Shown here one piece after another: positions 1-5,896 of a stretch of DNA of 7,631 bases (position 1 is the first letter of the stretch; the number at the start of each line of letters is the position of its first letter). Source of the stretch: Treponema sp. UBA937 (GTDB lineage Bacteria; Spirochaetota; Spirochaetia; Treponematales; Breznakiellaceae); assembly GCA_002293455.1 (NCBI GenBank), contig DBDH01000086.1, forward strand, positions 1,385-9,015. Reading direction: 5' to 3'. The translations under genes and the position numbers were made by a program. A model generated the notes under the pieces. That model saw only the letters and a program-made list of their open reading frames with translations. It had not been told where the DNA came from and ran no database searches.

Positions 1-1667
1 AGATTATCCTGGCCCATCGCTTTGAGCATTTGCGCCATCTGCATAGTCGGATCGTTTTCATCCATAACGATACAGGACGGCGAATCGTGCAGGCGCCGGG
101 AAAGTTTTACATCTTTTACCTGGTCTCCCAAAGCCGTTTTGATCTTTTCGATCACGGGTTTGATTTCTTTTTCCGCGTTTTTATCTTTTTTATCTTCAAT
201 CTCGTCATCCGCGCCGGAGCGGTTTATCGCTTTGAGTTCCCAATCCTTGTATTTGCCAATCGTCGGAACGACAAAGTCATCAATTTCTTCATCCATGATG
301 AGGACTTCAATCTCTTTGGCTTTGTAGGCTTCAAGCAGGGGCGACGCGCGTAAGGTTTTTTCATCGCCGCCGGAAATATAATAGATGGATTTCTGATCGC
401 TTTTCATGCGCGACGTATAATCGGCAAATCCGGTAAGTCCTTCCTGCGTCGAGCTTTTAAAGCGGACCAATTCCTGAATGGTTTCGCGATTGGCAAAATC
501 CTGGTATAAGCCCTCTTTTAAAGGTTTATTGTACTGGGAAATAAATATGTCCCATTTTTCTTTGTTGTTTTCGGAAATGGTTTTGAACTCGGAAAGCAGT
601 TTCTTCACGGAAGTATTTTTGATATTCATCAAAATCTTGTTCTGCTGCAGGATTTCCCGGCTTACATTGAGCGGCAAATCTTCCGAATCGATCACGCCGC
701 GGACAAAACGCAGATAGGACGGAATCAAATCTTTATCATCATCAGTGATGAAGACGCGTTTCACGTAAAGTTTTACGCCCGGCTTGTAATCGGCGTTGAA
801 CATGTCGAAAGGCGCTTTTTTCGGAATATAAAAAAGCGTGTTGTATTCGAGCGTGCCTTCGGCTTTTGTGTGAATGTAAAAAAGCGGATCGTCCGAATCG
901 TGGCCGATCTGTTTGTAAAACTCGTTGTAATCTTCTTCTTTCAGTTCGCTTTTCGCGCGCCGCCAGATAGCGGTTCCGCTGTTGATGCGTTCGGTTTTTG
1001 TTTCTGAACCGGTTTCCTTGCCTTTATCGTCCCATTTTTTTTCTTCGTAAGTAAGATAGATGGGAAAAGCTACATGGTTGGAATAACGCTTTATGATGTC
1101 TTCGATGCTCCAGCGGTTTGCGTATTCCGTGCCGTCCTCAGTTAAATGAAGAATAACCGTGGAACCTTGGCTGTCCCGCGCCGCTTCTTCAATATCGTAG
1201 CCGGATTGTCCGTCGCTGGTCCACTTCCAGGCCTTTTCTTCACCGGCTTTCCGGCTTATCACTTCGATTTTTTCCGCGACCATAAACGCGGAATAAAACC
1301 CAACGCCGAATTGACCAATCAAATTGGAATCTTTTTTCGCGTCTTCGGCAAGTTTTTCCATGAAAAGTTTTGTCCCGGAACGGGCTATCGTCCCAAGCGA
1401 ATCGATAAGATCCTGCTCGTTCATCCCGATTCCGTTATCTTCAATCGTGATGGTTTTTCCGTCTTTATCAAACCGGATATCAATCCTGGGATCAAAACTG
1501 ATCGACTTATACGCGTCATCCGCCACATTGAGATATTTGAGCTTATCCAAGGCATCCGAAGCATTGGATACCAGCTCCCGCAGAAAAATCTCTCGATTGG
1601 AATACAGCGAATGAATGATAAGATTTAACAACTGATTCACTTCAGTTTGAAATTGATGCTGCGCCAT
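1..1667 (-). CDS. htpG: Molecular chaperone HtpG (Hsp90), 3' end outside window
   Basis: Cytosolic ATP-dependent chaperone of the Hsp90 family, which remodels client proteins with DnaK. The minus frame from the ATG at 1665-1667 stays open for 555 codons to the window edge. The family is usually about 620-640 residues, so roughly the last 70-80 residues are missing. The N-terminal GHKL ATPase domain shows the catalytic Glu31 and Asn35 in LRELVSNASDALDK, Asp77 in DNGIGM (77-82), the lid segment GTIARSGT (92-99) and GQFGVGFYS (118-126). The middle domain has the conserved arginine Arg337 in LPLNVSREILQ. The visible end, SPSCIVMDENDP followed by a Met-rich stretch, is the start of the C-terminal dimerisation domain. 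The start is supported by AGGAG (1674-1678) six bases upstream. No frameshift was found. It has its own promoter and lies downstream of the HAD gene. Confidence 0.97.
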   Translation of the reverse strand, partial: MAQHQFQTEVNQLLNLIIHSLYSNREIFLRELVSNASDALDKLKYLNVADDAYKSISFDPRIDIRFDKDGKTITIEDNGIGMNEQDLIDSLGTIARSGTKLFMEKLAEDAKKDSNLIGQFGVGFYSAFMVAEKIEVISRKAGEEKAWKWTSDGQSGYDIEEAARDSQGSTVILHLTEDGTEYANRWSIEDIIKRYSNHVAFPIYLTYEEKKWDDKGKETGSETKTERINSGTAIWRRAKSELKEEDYNEFYKQIGHDSDDPLFYIHTKAEGTLEYNTLFYIPKKAPFDMFNADYKPGVKLYVKRVFITDDDKDLIPSYLRFVRGVIDSEDLPLNVSREILQQNKILMNIKNTSVKKLLSEFKTISENNKEKWDIFISQYNKPLKEGLYQDFANRETIQELVRFKSSTQEGLTGFADYTSRMKSDQKSIYYISGGDEKTLRASPLLEAYKAKEIEVLIMDEEIDDFVVPTIGKYKDWELKAINRSGADDEIEDKKDKNAEKEIKPVIEKIKTALGDQVKDVKLSRRLHDSPSCIVMDENDPTMQMAQMLKAMGQDN

Positions 1668-1697
1668 TTGAGGCTCCTATTAATAATATGATGGTTC

Positions 1698-1727
1698 GGA
1701 ACGAAAACTTGTTTTGGTAATTGTTCC
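1698..1727 (-). promoter_or_regulatory. Inverted repeat at the start of the htpG leader
   Basis: Two nested inverted repeats occupy the first 30 nt of the predicted htpG transcript: outer arms GGAAC (1698-1702) and GTTCC (1723-1727), and inner arms AAAAC (1704-1708) and GTTTT (1711-1715). The site could be a repressor operator just after the transcription start or a 5' leader hairpin. It does not cover the Shine-Dalgarno (1674-1678), so a simple RBS-masking thermometer is not shown. Confidence 0.35.
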
Positions 1728-1734
1728 TTTTTTA

Positions 1735-1763
1735 AAAATACTATGGACAGAAATAATCGGCAA
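1735..1763 (-). promoter_or_regulatory. Predicted sigma-70-type promoter of htpG
   Basis: On the minus strand TTGCCG (1758-1763) and TATTTT (1735-1740) are separated by exactly 17 bp. They predict a transcript start near 1728 and a leader of about 60 nt before the htpG ATG. The match to a housekeeping promoter is fair rather than perfect. I saw no convincing heat-shock sigma-32 pattern and no CIRCE operator here. Confidence 0.5.
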
Positions 1764-1765
1764 GT

Positions 1766-1785
1766 GGAAAAATAAGATTTTATCC
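1766..1785 (-). terminator. Weak AT-rich hairpin after the HAD gene
   Basis: GGAAAAAT (1766-1773) pairs with ATTTT-a-TCC (1777-1785), an eight-pair AT-rich stem with one bulge and a 3-nt loop. It lies 11-30 nt beyond the HAD stop codon, and a T-run occurs within the stem on the minus strand. It abuts the htpG -35 box. The stem is weak, so it may be a leaky terminator or chance; read-through into htpG is possible. Confidence 0.25.
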
Positions 1786-1796
1786 GTGTTGTTTTT

Positions 1797-2459
1797 TTAA
1801 CCGAACAGCTCCACCGCTTCCGCAAGATTTCTGTACTGGCGCCAAACCGTTTTCATTACATCTTCCGGGGGCTGGAGCACATCCTTCACAAATACCGATT
1901 TAATGCAGGCCGCGGCGAGAGCTTGAAGCCCCGCCGAGGAATCTTCAAAACCGATACAATTTTCCGGTTTTTCTCCCAATTTTTCGGCCGCCGCGAGAAA
2001 AATATCCGGGGCGGGTTTGCCGCGTTTGACTTCGGCGCCGCAAACCATTATGGAAAACCTGCCTTCAATGCCGGCGCGTTTCAGTTTCCACAGAGCCGTT
2101 TCCCGGTCTGTCGATGTGGCTATCGCTTTGGGAATCCCCAGCGCGTCTATGTGATCCAGCAGCGTTACAAGACCCGGCTTTTGCGGAACCCCGTTTTTTT
2201 CGATATCTTCCTGGACCATTTTGATAATTTCTTCCGTAATGCTATCATAAGGGAAATGTTTGCCGTATTTTTCCAGAAGCATTGCTTTTGTTGAAGAAGC
2301 GGGAATCCCAATCGTTTTGAACAGGGTTTCTTCGTCAATGGAAAAGCCGAAATCCGCCATTGCTTTATGCCAAAAAGGCAGTACCGGTCCTTCGGTGTCC
2401 AGCATTAAGCCGTCCATATCAAAAAGGACAGCTTGAGGAATAAACTGATGATCTTTCAT
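1797..2459 (-). CDS. HAD-superfamily phosphatase, beta-phosphoglucomutase-like
   Basis: Cytosolic haloacid-dehalogenase (subfamily IA) hydrolase that probably removes phosphate from a small phosphorylated metabolite; the substrate cannot be read from sequence. From the ATG at 2459 it is 220 residues. Motif I is FDMDGLMLDTE, with nucleophile Asp14 and acid/base Asp16. Motif II is AIATST near residue 115, motif III is the lysine of RGKPAPDIF (Lys148), and motif IV is GFEDSSAG (Glu172, Asp173). The cap sits between motifs I and II, as in beta-phosphoglucomutase and sugar-phosphate phosphatases. A TTG at 2505-2507 in the same frame would add 16 residues, has GGAAAG five bases upstream, and overlaps the sigma-factor stop by 8 nt. 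I prefer the ATG because motif I then sits at the usual distance from the start. It is likely cotranscribed with the sigma gene. Confidence 0.9.
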   Translation of the reverse strand: MKDHQFIPQAVLFDMDGLMLDTEGPVLPFWHKAMADFGFSIDEETLFKTIGIPASSTKAMLLEKYGKHFPYDSITEEIIKMVQEDIEKNGVPQKPGLVTLLDHIDALGIPKAIATSTDRETALWKLKRAGIEGRFSIMVCGAEVKRGKPAPDIFLAAAEKLGEKPENCIGFEDSSAGLQALAAACIKSVFVKDVLQPPEDVMKTVWRQYRNLAEAVELFG

Positions 2460-2499
2460 ATATGTATCTTTATCTCTGAATTGTTCCGTATCGTCAAGC

Positions 2500-3360
2500 T
2501 CAAGCAACGTAACTTTCCAGCAAAGTTCTCCGGGAAGGATGCTGCAGCATTCTCAGAGCTTTTTTCTCGATTTGCCGGATTCTTTCTTTGGTGAGCTTAA
2601 AACGGTTCCCGATTTCCTGCAAAGACATGGGCGCGTGTTTCCCCAATCCAAAGCGGGAACGGATAATTTCAGCTTCTTTCCGGTTCAAAGTTGAGAGCAC
2701 CGTTTCAATGTCATCTTTTAAAGATTCTTCCAGCATCGCGTCTTCCGGAGCCTGATAATGATCATCTTCGATAAAGTCGCCCAATGTGGATGAATTCTGA
2801 TTATCGTATACAGGATTTTCCAGGGAAACGATGTCCCTTGAGACAGAAATCAAATTAGATACCGTGGAAGGATCCATCGAAAGCATTCTTGCAATTTCGT
2901 TGATCTCTTCCTCTGTGCTCGTTCCTTCCGGTACAACCTTCATCGCCTTTTCAATTTGAACAAGTTCGTTTGCCCGGTTCAGCGGAAGGCGGATCATTCT
3001 GGATTTTTCGCAAATCGCCTTCAAAATCGACTGTCGAATCCACCACACCGCGTAGGAAATAAAATGGAAACCTTTATCGACATCAAATTTTTCCACGGCA
3101 TTGATAAGTCCGATATTCCCTTCGCTGATCAAATCGGAAAGAGACAGTCCCTGCCCCTGATATTTTTTCGCCACATTTACCACAAAGCGAAGGTTCGCGT
3201 TCACCAATCTATCTTTTGCGGCTTTATCGCCTTTTACAGCCAGGCGGGCCGTATTCGTTTCTTCCTCGCGGGATAAAAGCGGTATCCTGCTGATTTCTTT
3301 CAGGTATAGGGAAAGACTATTCTCGTCATTTTGACTTTTCTGTACTTTCTTGGTACTCAT
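2500..3360 (-). CDS. RNA polymerase sigma factor, sigma-70 family (short, RpoD/RpoS-like)
   Basis: Directs RNA polymerase to promoters. At 286 residues it lacks the long region 1.1 and the non-conserved insert of a housekeeping RpoD, but keeps regions 1.2 to 4. Region 1.2 is SLSLYLKEISRIPLLSREEE (15-34), region 2.2 DLISEGNIGLINAV (76-89), regions 2.3-2.4 FHFISYAVWWIRQSIL (98-113) and region 3.0 RMIRLP (121-126). The sigma finger is STLGDFIEDD (191-200), and the region 4.2 helix-turn-helix is SLQEIGNRFKLTKERIRQIE (246-265). This architecture fits a group 2 (RpoS/SigB-of-cyanobacteria type) factor. Leu113 stands where E. coli sigma-70 has Thr440, a residue involved in reading the -10 element. 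The ATG at 3358-3360 is chosen for AAGGAG (3368-3373); an in-frame extension to 3411 would run through the sigma-54 promoter. Likely a stress or lifestyle regulon factor by inference. Confidence 0.93.
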   Translation of the reverse strand: MSTKKVQKSQNDENSLSLYLKEISRIPLLSREEETNTARLAVKGDKAAKDRLVNANLRFVVNVAKKYQGQGLSLSDLISEGNIGLINAVEKFDVDKGFHFISYAVWWIRQSILKAICEKSRMIRLPLNRANELVQIEKAMKVVPEGTSTEEEINEIARMLSMDPSTVSNLISVSRDIVSLENPVYDNQNSSTLGDFIEDDHYQAPEDAMLEESLKDDIETVLSTLNRKEAEIIRSRFGLGKHAPMSLQEIGNRFKLTKERIRQIEKKALRMLQHPSRRTLLESYVA

Positions 3361-3394
3361 TTTCAATCTCCTTTTTATTCTCCAATAAAATACC

Positions 3395-3411
3395 AGCAAA
3401 TATCGTGCCAA
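3395..3411 (-). promoter_or_regulatory. Sigma-54 (-24/-12) promoter of the sigma-factor gene
   Basis: The minus strand reads TTGGCACGATATTTGCT, matching the full sigma-54 consensus YTGGCACG-RNNN-TTGCW at every position. The GG (3408-3409) and GC (3396-3397) doublets have the obligatory 10-bp gap. The predicted start is near 3384, giving a leader of about 24 nt that contains AAGGAG. Sigma-54 promoters stay silent until an AAA+ enhancer-binding protein hydrolyses ATP. No such activator or rpoN is encoded in this window. Confidence 0.9.
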
Positions 3412-3441
3412 ATTGACTTATTTTTGACAAAATAAAAAATC

Positions 3442-3481
3442 ATCATTATAATTCATTGTATTATATAGAAATAATAATGAT
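3442..3481. promoter_or_regulatory. Candidate activator-binding inverted repeat upstream of the sigma-54 promoter
   Basis: Perfect 8-bp arms ATCATTAT (3442-3449) and ATAATGAT (3474-3481) lie at about -58 to -97 relative to the predicted sigma-54 start. Their centres are 32 bp apart, near three helical turns. Enhancer-binding proteins usually bind dyads at about -80 to -150. The sequence is very AT-rich, so chance is a real alternative. A second dyad, CTGAT (3487-3491) and ATCAG (3504-3508), follows. Confidence 0.3.
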
Positions 3482-3577
3482 AAAAACTGATCTTAATGAC
3501 TCAATCAGATATATACATGACTTTTTTGGGTCAAATTGATACAAAAGCCGTTTTTTTCCCTTTTTGCGTATCATTCC

Positions 3578-3599
3578 GACACAGAGGTGACACAGAGGT
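3578..3599 (+). repeat. Tandem 11-bp repeat GACACAGAGGT x2
   Basis: Two exact, adjacent copies of GACACAGAGGT (3578-3588 and 3589-3599) lie about 50 bp upstream of the groES -35 box. The core CACAGAGG recurs in the intergenic DNA on both sides of the META lipoprotein gene, so this belongs to a dispersed intergenic repeat family rather than being a groES-specific site. Confidence 0.7.
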
Positions 3600-3648
3600 G
3601 TAATTGAACGGAAAATCATCTTATTTGGCATTATTTACCCAAGATTCC

Positions 3649-3678
3649 TTGACCAACCAATCTCTTTTTCCGTATATT
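3649..3678 (+). promoter_or_regulatory. Predicted sigma-70-type promoter of groES
   Basis: TTGACC (3649-3654) and TATATT (3673-3678) have an 18-bp spacer. A perfect TATAAT follows at 3683-3688 but lacks a good -35. The predicted start near 3685 leaves a leader of about 38 nt. There is no CIRCE box, so HrcA control is not supported. Confidence 0.6.
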
Positions 3679-3722
3679 GATCTATAATACTATTAAATTA
3701 TTAATCTCACACGGAGGAAGAT

Positions 3723-3989
3723 ATGAAAGTAACGCCCTTAGCAGACAGGGTCATGGTAAAGCTTGAAAAGAATGAAGCAAAGACCGCCGGAGGAATTATT
3801 ATTCCAGACACCGCACAGGAAAAGACCCAAACAGGTGTAGTGGTTGAAATTGGTGATGATAAAGATGTGATTAAGGTAAAAGCCGGCCAGAAAGTTATGT
3901 ATGACAAATATGCCGGAACCCAAGTCAAGATTGACGGAGCGGAATATCTTATCCTGAAAATGTCCGATATTATTGCAATTATCGACTAA
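3723..3989 (+). CDS. groES: Co-chaperonin GroES (Hsp10)
   Basis: Heptameric lid of the GroEL folding chamber in the cytosol. The 88 residues fall slightly under the usual 94-97. It begins MKVTPLADRVMVK, the GroES beta-strand signature, followed by the mobile loop ending in GGIIIPDTAQEK (residues 23-34), which binds GroEL. The strand GVVVEIGDD and the segment GQKVMYDKYAGTQV (55-68) follow, and the protein ends in EYLILKMSDIIAIID. The start is fixed by GGAGG (3713-3717) upstream of the ATG. It is monocistronic here: no groEL follows, so GroEL must be encoded elsewhere, as is known for treponemes. It is divergent from the sigma-factor gene and has its own promoter. Confidence 0.97.
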   Translation: MKVTPLADRVMVKLEKNEAKTAGGIIIPDTAQEKTQTGVVVEIGDDKDVIKVKAGQKVMYDKYAGTQVKIDGAEYLILKMSDIIAIID

Positions 3990-3997
3990 AACGAGAG

Positions 3998-4028
3998 GAA
4001 ATTGCAAAACTTCAGTTTTTGCAATTTC
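3998..4028 (+). repeat. 31-bp palindrome just after groES
   Basis: GAAATTGCAAAA (3998-4009) and TTTTGCAATTTC (4017-4028) form a perfect 12-bp stem with a 7-nt loop, starting 8 nt after the groES stop codon. There is no T-tract after the stem, so it is not a classical terminator; it could protect the mRNA 3' end. The TTGCAAAACT core reappears after the MATE gene (5684-5693) and, modified, at 4111-4119. Confidence 0.65.
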
Positions 4029-4037
4029 AACTTCTTA

Positions 4038-4102
4038 GAAATGCGTATTTCATCGGACTTTAGTCCGCGTCTTTAGGCGCGAAATCGCAAGGCGTACACG
4101 CC
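4038..4102. other. Chain of compact hairpins downstream of groES
   Basis: Five tight inverted repeats lie almost end to end. They are GAAAT/ATTTC (4038-4051), CGGACT/AGTCCG (4054-4067), CGCGTC/GGCGCG with one G-T pair (4066-4081), GCGA/TCGC (4079-4088) and GGCGT/ACGCC (4091-4102). A longer pairing, GCG-t-ATTTC (4043-4051) with GAAATCGC (4081-4088), could enclose the second and third. The region has no ORF. It may be a structured RNA, an mRNA 3' element or a dispersed palindromic repeat; I do not recognise a known family. Confidence 0.45.
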
Positions 4103-4103
4103 A

Positions 4104-4155
4104 AGCTTCAGCAAAACTAACCCGAATCGTAGGTTCGCGGTTTATGCAAGAAGCT
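4104..4155. repeat. Interrupted palindrome of 52 bp
   Basis: Arms AGCTTC (4104-4109) and GAAGCT (4150-4155) enclose further pairings GC/GC, AAAC/GTTT and ACC/GGT around a 9-nt centre. A competing 7-bp pairing joins GAATCGT (4124-4130) to ACGATTC (4157-4163). Each arm resembles the GCAAAAC element seen at 4002-4010 and after the MATE gene. It looks like a degenerate dispersed palindromic repeat. Confidence 0.4.
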
Positions 4156-4182
4156 CACGATTCTGTAATATTTCTTATAAAG

Positions 4183-4231
4183 AAAAGGGCGCGGATGGAT
4201 GGATAATCCCCTCCGCGTTCTTTTGTTTTTT
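4183..4231 (+). terminator. Strong intrinsic terminator
   Basis: A 13-pair stem, 4183-4195 with 4212-4224, contains two G-U pairs and the core GCGCGGA/TCCGCGT. It is followed by G and six Ts (4226-4231). It ends transcription from groES about 190 nt beyond the groES stop, so the hairpin-rich region between them would be carried on the groES transcript. Confidence 0.85.
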
Positions 4232-4281
4232 ATAACGCAATTCTCAGTAGTACTATCGATTCGCCCGGAAGTGCCGCAGCT

Positions 4282-5673
4282 ATGCAAACAACAGACTCGG
4301 AGAAAGAAAAATTCCTCAAAATGACGGAAACGCCGGTTGAGCGTTTAGTTGTGCAAATGGCGATTCCGACCATCGTCATTATGATGATTTCTGCCCTATA
4401 CAACATGGCGGATACCTATTTTGTCGGATCTTTGGGAACGAGCGCTACCGCGGCGGTGGGCGTTGTATTTCCGCTTATGTCGATTATTCAAGCTATGGGC
4501 TTCTTTTTTGGGCAGGGATCGGGGAATTATATATCCCGGGCTTTGGGAGCCCAGCATGTTGAACAAGCCGAAATAATGGCCGCCGTCGGTTTTTTTTCGG
4601 CTCTCATCTGCGGAGCGTTTTTTGGTGTTTTAGGGCTTATCTTTATAAATCCGTTTGGACATCTTCTGGGATCGACAGATACGATTCTGCCCTATGCCAT
4701 AGAATACATGCGTTTTATTTTGATTGGGGCTCCCTGGATGACGGGGTCTCTTGTGCTGAATAATCAGCTGAGATTCCAGGGAAGCGCTGTTTACGGAATG
4801 ATCGGAATGGTCAGCGGCGCATTTCTCAATGTTATTCTGGACCCCGTCTTTATTTTTGTACTGGACATGGGAGTCAGCGGCGCCGCTCTCGCAACCATCA
4901 TCAGTCAATTGGCCGGATGCATCATTCTGCTGATCGGTTGTTCCAGGAGAGGGAATATTTCTATATTACCAAAGAATTTTATTCCCAGTTTGGCAAGATT
5001 CAAAGAAATAATTAAAGGCGGTCTGCCTTCGCTGCTTCGTCAAACGCTGAACAGTACATCGACCATTATTATTAATCATTTTGCTGGTTTTTATGGAGAC
5101 GCGGCCATTGCGTCATTGTCTATTGTTTCAAGAGTCACCTTGATGGCAAATTCCGCGCTTATGGGTTTTGGCCAGGGATTCCAGCCTGTCTGCGGGTTTA
5201 ATTATGGTGCACAGAGGTATGACCGGGTAAAAAAAGCCTTTTGGTTTTGCATAAAATCCGCGTCGGTTGTGCTGGTTATTATCGCGGCAGTACTCTTTAT
5301 CAAGGCTCCGGCAGTTATTGAACTATTCCGGAAAGATCCCGAAGTAATCCGTCTTGGGACATTGTCCCTCAAGCTGCAAAGCATTGCGCTCCCCTTTACC
5401 GGCTGGATGATTCTTACAAACATGATGCTTCAAACCATCGGCAAAACCTTTAGAGCAAATCTGCTTGCGGTGAGCCGCCAGGGACTTTTTCTTATCCCCT
5501 TATTGATTATTCTCAGTTCTACGGTGGGATTGTTTGGGATACAGCTTTCTCAGCCCATTGCCGATATTGCCGCAAGTCTCTTAGCCATTCCTTTATCAAT
5601 CAGTGTATTGAGGGAACTCAATGATACATTGAAACAACCCGGAAAAGTTGAAATGATGGAAGATATGCTGTAA
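4282..5673 (+). CDS. MATE-family multidrug/metabolite efflux transporter
   Basis: Inner-membrane antiporter that exports drugs or metabolites using a Na+ or H+ gradient. The 463 residues match the family length of about 450 and carry the hydrophobic pattern of 12 membrane helices in two homologous halves. The first half has PTIVIMMISALYNMADTYFVG (29-49), the FFFGQGSGNYISRALGA loop (74-90) and FLNVILDPVFIF...GVSGAALATIISQ (181-209), all typical of the NorM/DinF/MepA superfamily. The second half has GLPSLLRQTLNS, GFGQGFQPVCGFNYGAQ and a final amphipathic tail. The ATG at 4282 has only GGAAG about ten bases upstream; Met14 at 4321 is an alternative, but the preceding EKFLKM is common in relatives, so the longer form is kept. 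Substrate unknown. It stands alone, with no regulator or outer-membrane partner nearby. Confidence 0.93.
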   Translation: MQTTDSEKEKFLKMTETPVERLVVQMAIPTIVIMMISALYNMADTYFVGSLGTSATAAVGVVFPLMSIIQAMGFFFGQGSGNYISRALGAQHVEQAEIMAAVGFFSALICGAFFGVLGLIFINPFGHLLGSTDTILPYAIEYMRFILIGAPWMTGSLVLNNQLRFQGSAVYGMIGMVSGAFLNVILDPVFIFVLDMGVSGAALATIISQLAGCIILLIGCSRRGNISILPKNFIPSLARFKEIIKGGLPSLLRQTLNSTSTIIINHFAGFYGDAAIASLSIVSRVTLMANSALMGFGQGFQPVCGFNYGAQRYDRVKKAFWFCIKSASVVLVIIAAVLFIKAPAVIELFRKDPEVIRLGTLSLKLQSIALPFTGWMILTNMMLQTIGKTFRANLLAVSRQGLFLIPLLIILSSTVGLFGIQLSQPIADIAASLLAIPLSISVLRELNDTLKQPGKVEMMEDML

Positions 5674-5826
5674 CCCGAAGCTCTTGCAAAACTAAGCTGT
5701 TAAAGTGTTAAGACTTCCTTGATTTTTTCCGATACGTAAACATAGGAAAACACCGGATACGTCTTGATGACGAGCGAGTTTTCGAATTCGCTTATTCAGC
5801 CGCTCTTTTGGCTTATTCGTGTTGAA

Positions 5827-5873
5827 GGGTTTAATATCCCGCCCCTCTGGGGCGTTCTAAGGGTATTAAACCC
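5827..5873. repeat. Nested palindrome with internal GC hairpin
   Basis: GGGTTTAATA-t-CCC (5827-5840) pairs with GGG-TATTAAACCC (5861-5873), giving 13 pairs with one bulged T. It encloses a second hairpin, GCCCC-tct-GGGGC (5841-5853), and a 7-nt unpaired stretch. There is no T-tract on either strand. It may be a dispersed palindromic repeat or a structured mRNA element. Confidence 0.6.
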
Positions 5874-5896
5874 GAATACAACCACCAAAGCAGAAC

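Larger units (their letters stand above)
3361..3722. other. Divergent intergenic region between sigma gene and groES
   Basis: This stretch of about 360 bp has no convincing gene. It holds the sigma-54 promoter and leader of the sigma gene at the left, AT-rich dyads at 3442-3508, a tandem GACACAGAGGT repeat (3578-3599) and the groES promoter at the right. A minus-strand TTGACC (3529-3534) has no good -10 partner. No CIRCE (TTAGCACTC-N9-GAGTGCTAA) is present. Confidence 0.8.
3990..4281. other. Intergenic region between groES and the MATE gene
   Basis: These 292 bp have no credible gene. They carry the 31-bp palindrome, the hairpin chain, the 52-bp palindrome and the terminator listed separately. 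The last 50 bp (4232-4281) must hold any promoter private to the MATE gene. TACTAT (4251-4256) is a possible -10, but no good -35 lies 17 bp upstream, so I do not call one. Confidence 0.7.

Noticed and set aside
22..353. Plus-strand open frames inside the htpG region (also near 478-717 and 1146-1628)
   Set aside because: They are antisense to the conserved, uninterrupted HtpG frame and their translations resemble no family.
1637..1825. 62-codon minus-strand frame spanning the htpG promoter
   Set aside because: It overlaps both the htpG start and the HAD end, has no Shine-Dalgarno and covers the predicted promoter; a shadow frame.
3361..3411. Longer N-terminus of the sigma factor starting at 3411
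   Set aside because: The 17 extra residues are encoded by the sigma-54 promoter and leader, and AAGGAG clearly marks the ATG at 3360.
3624..3640. TTGGCATTATTTACCC as a second sigma-54 promoter, for groES
   Set aside because: There is no GC doublet 10 bp after the GG; only the -24 half matches.
3600..3722. CIRCE/HrcA operator upstream of groES
   Set aside because: Looked for TTAGCACTC-N9-GAGTGCTAA; nothing close is present here or upstream of htpG.
4104..4163. Integron attC site
   Set aside because: The palindrome lacks a clear RYYYAAC/GTTRRRY pair at its ends, and no integrase or cassette array is visible.
5209..5219. GCACAGAGGTA inside the MATE gene as another CACAGAGG repeat copy
   Set aside because: It encodes the family-typical GAQRYD segment, so the match is explained by coding constraint.
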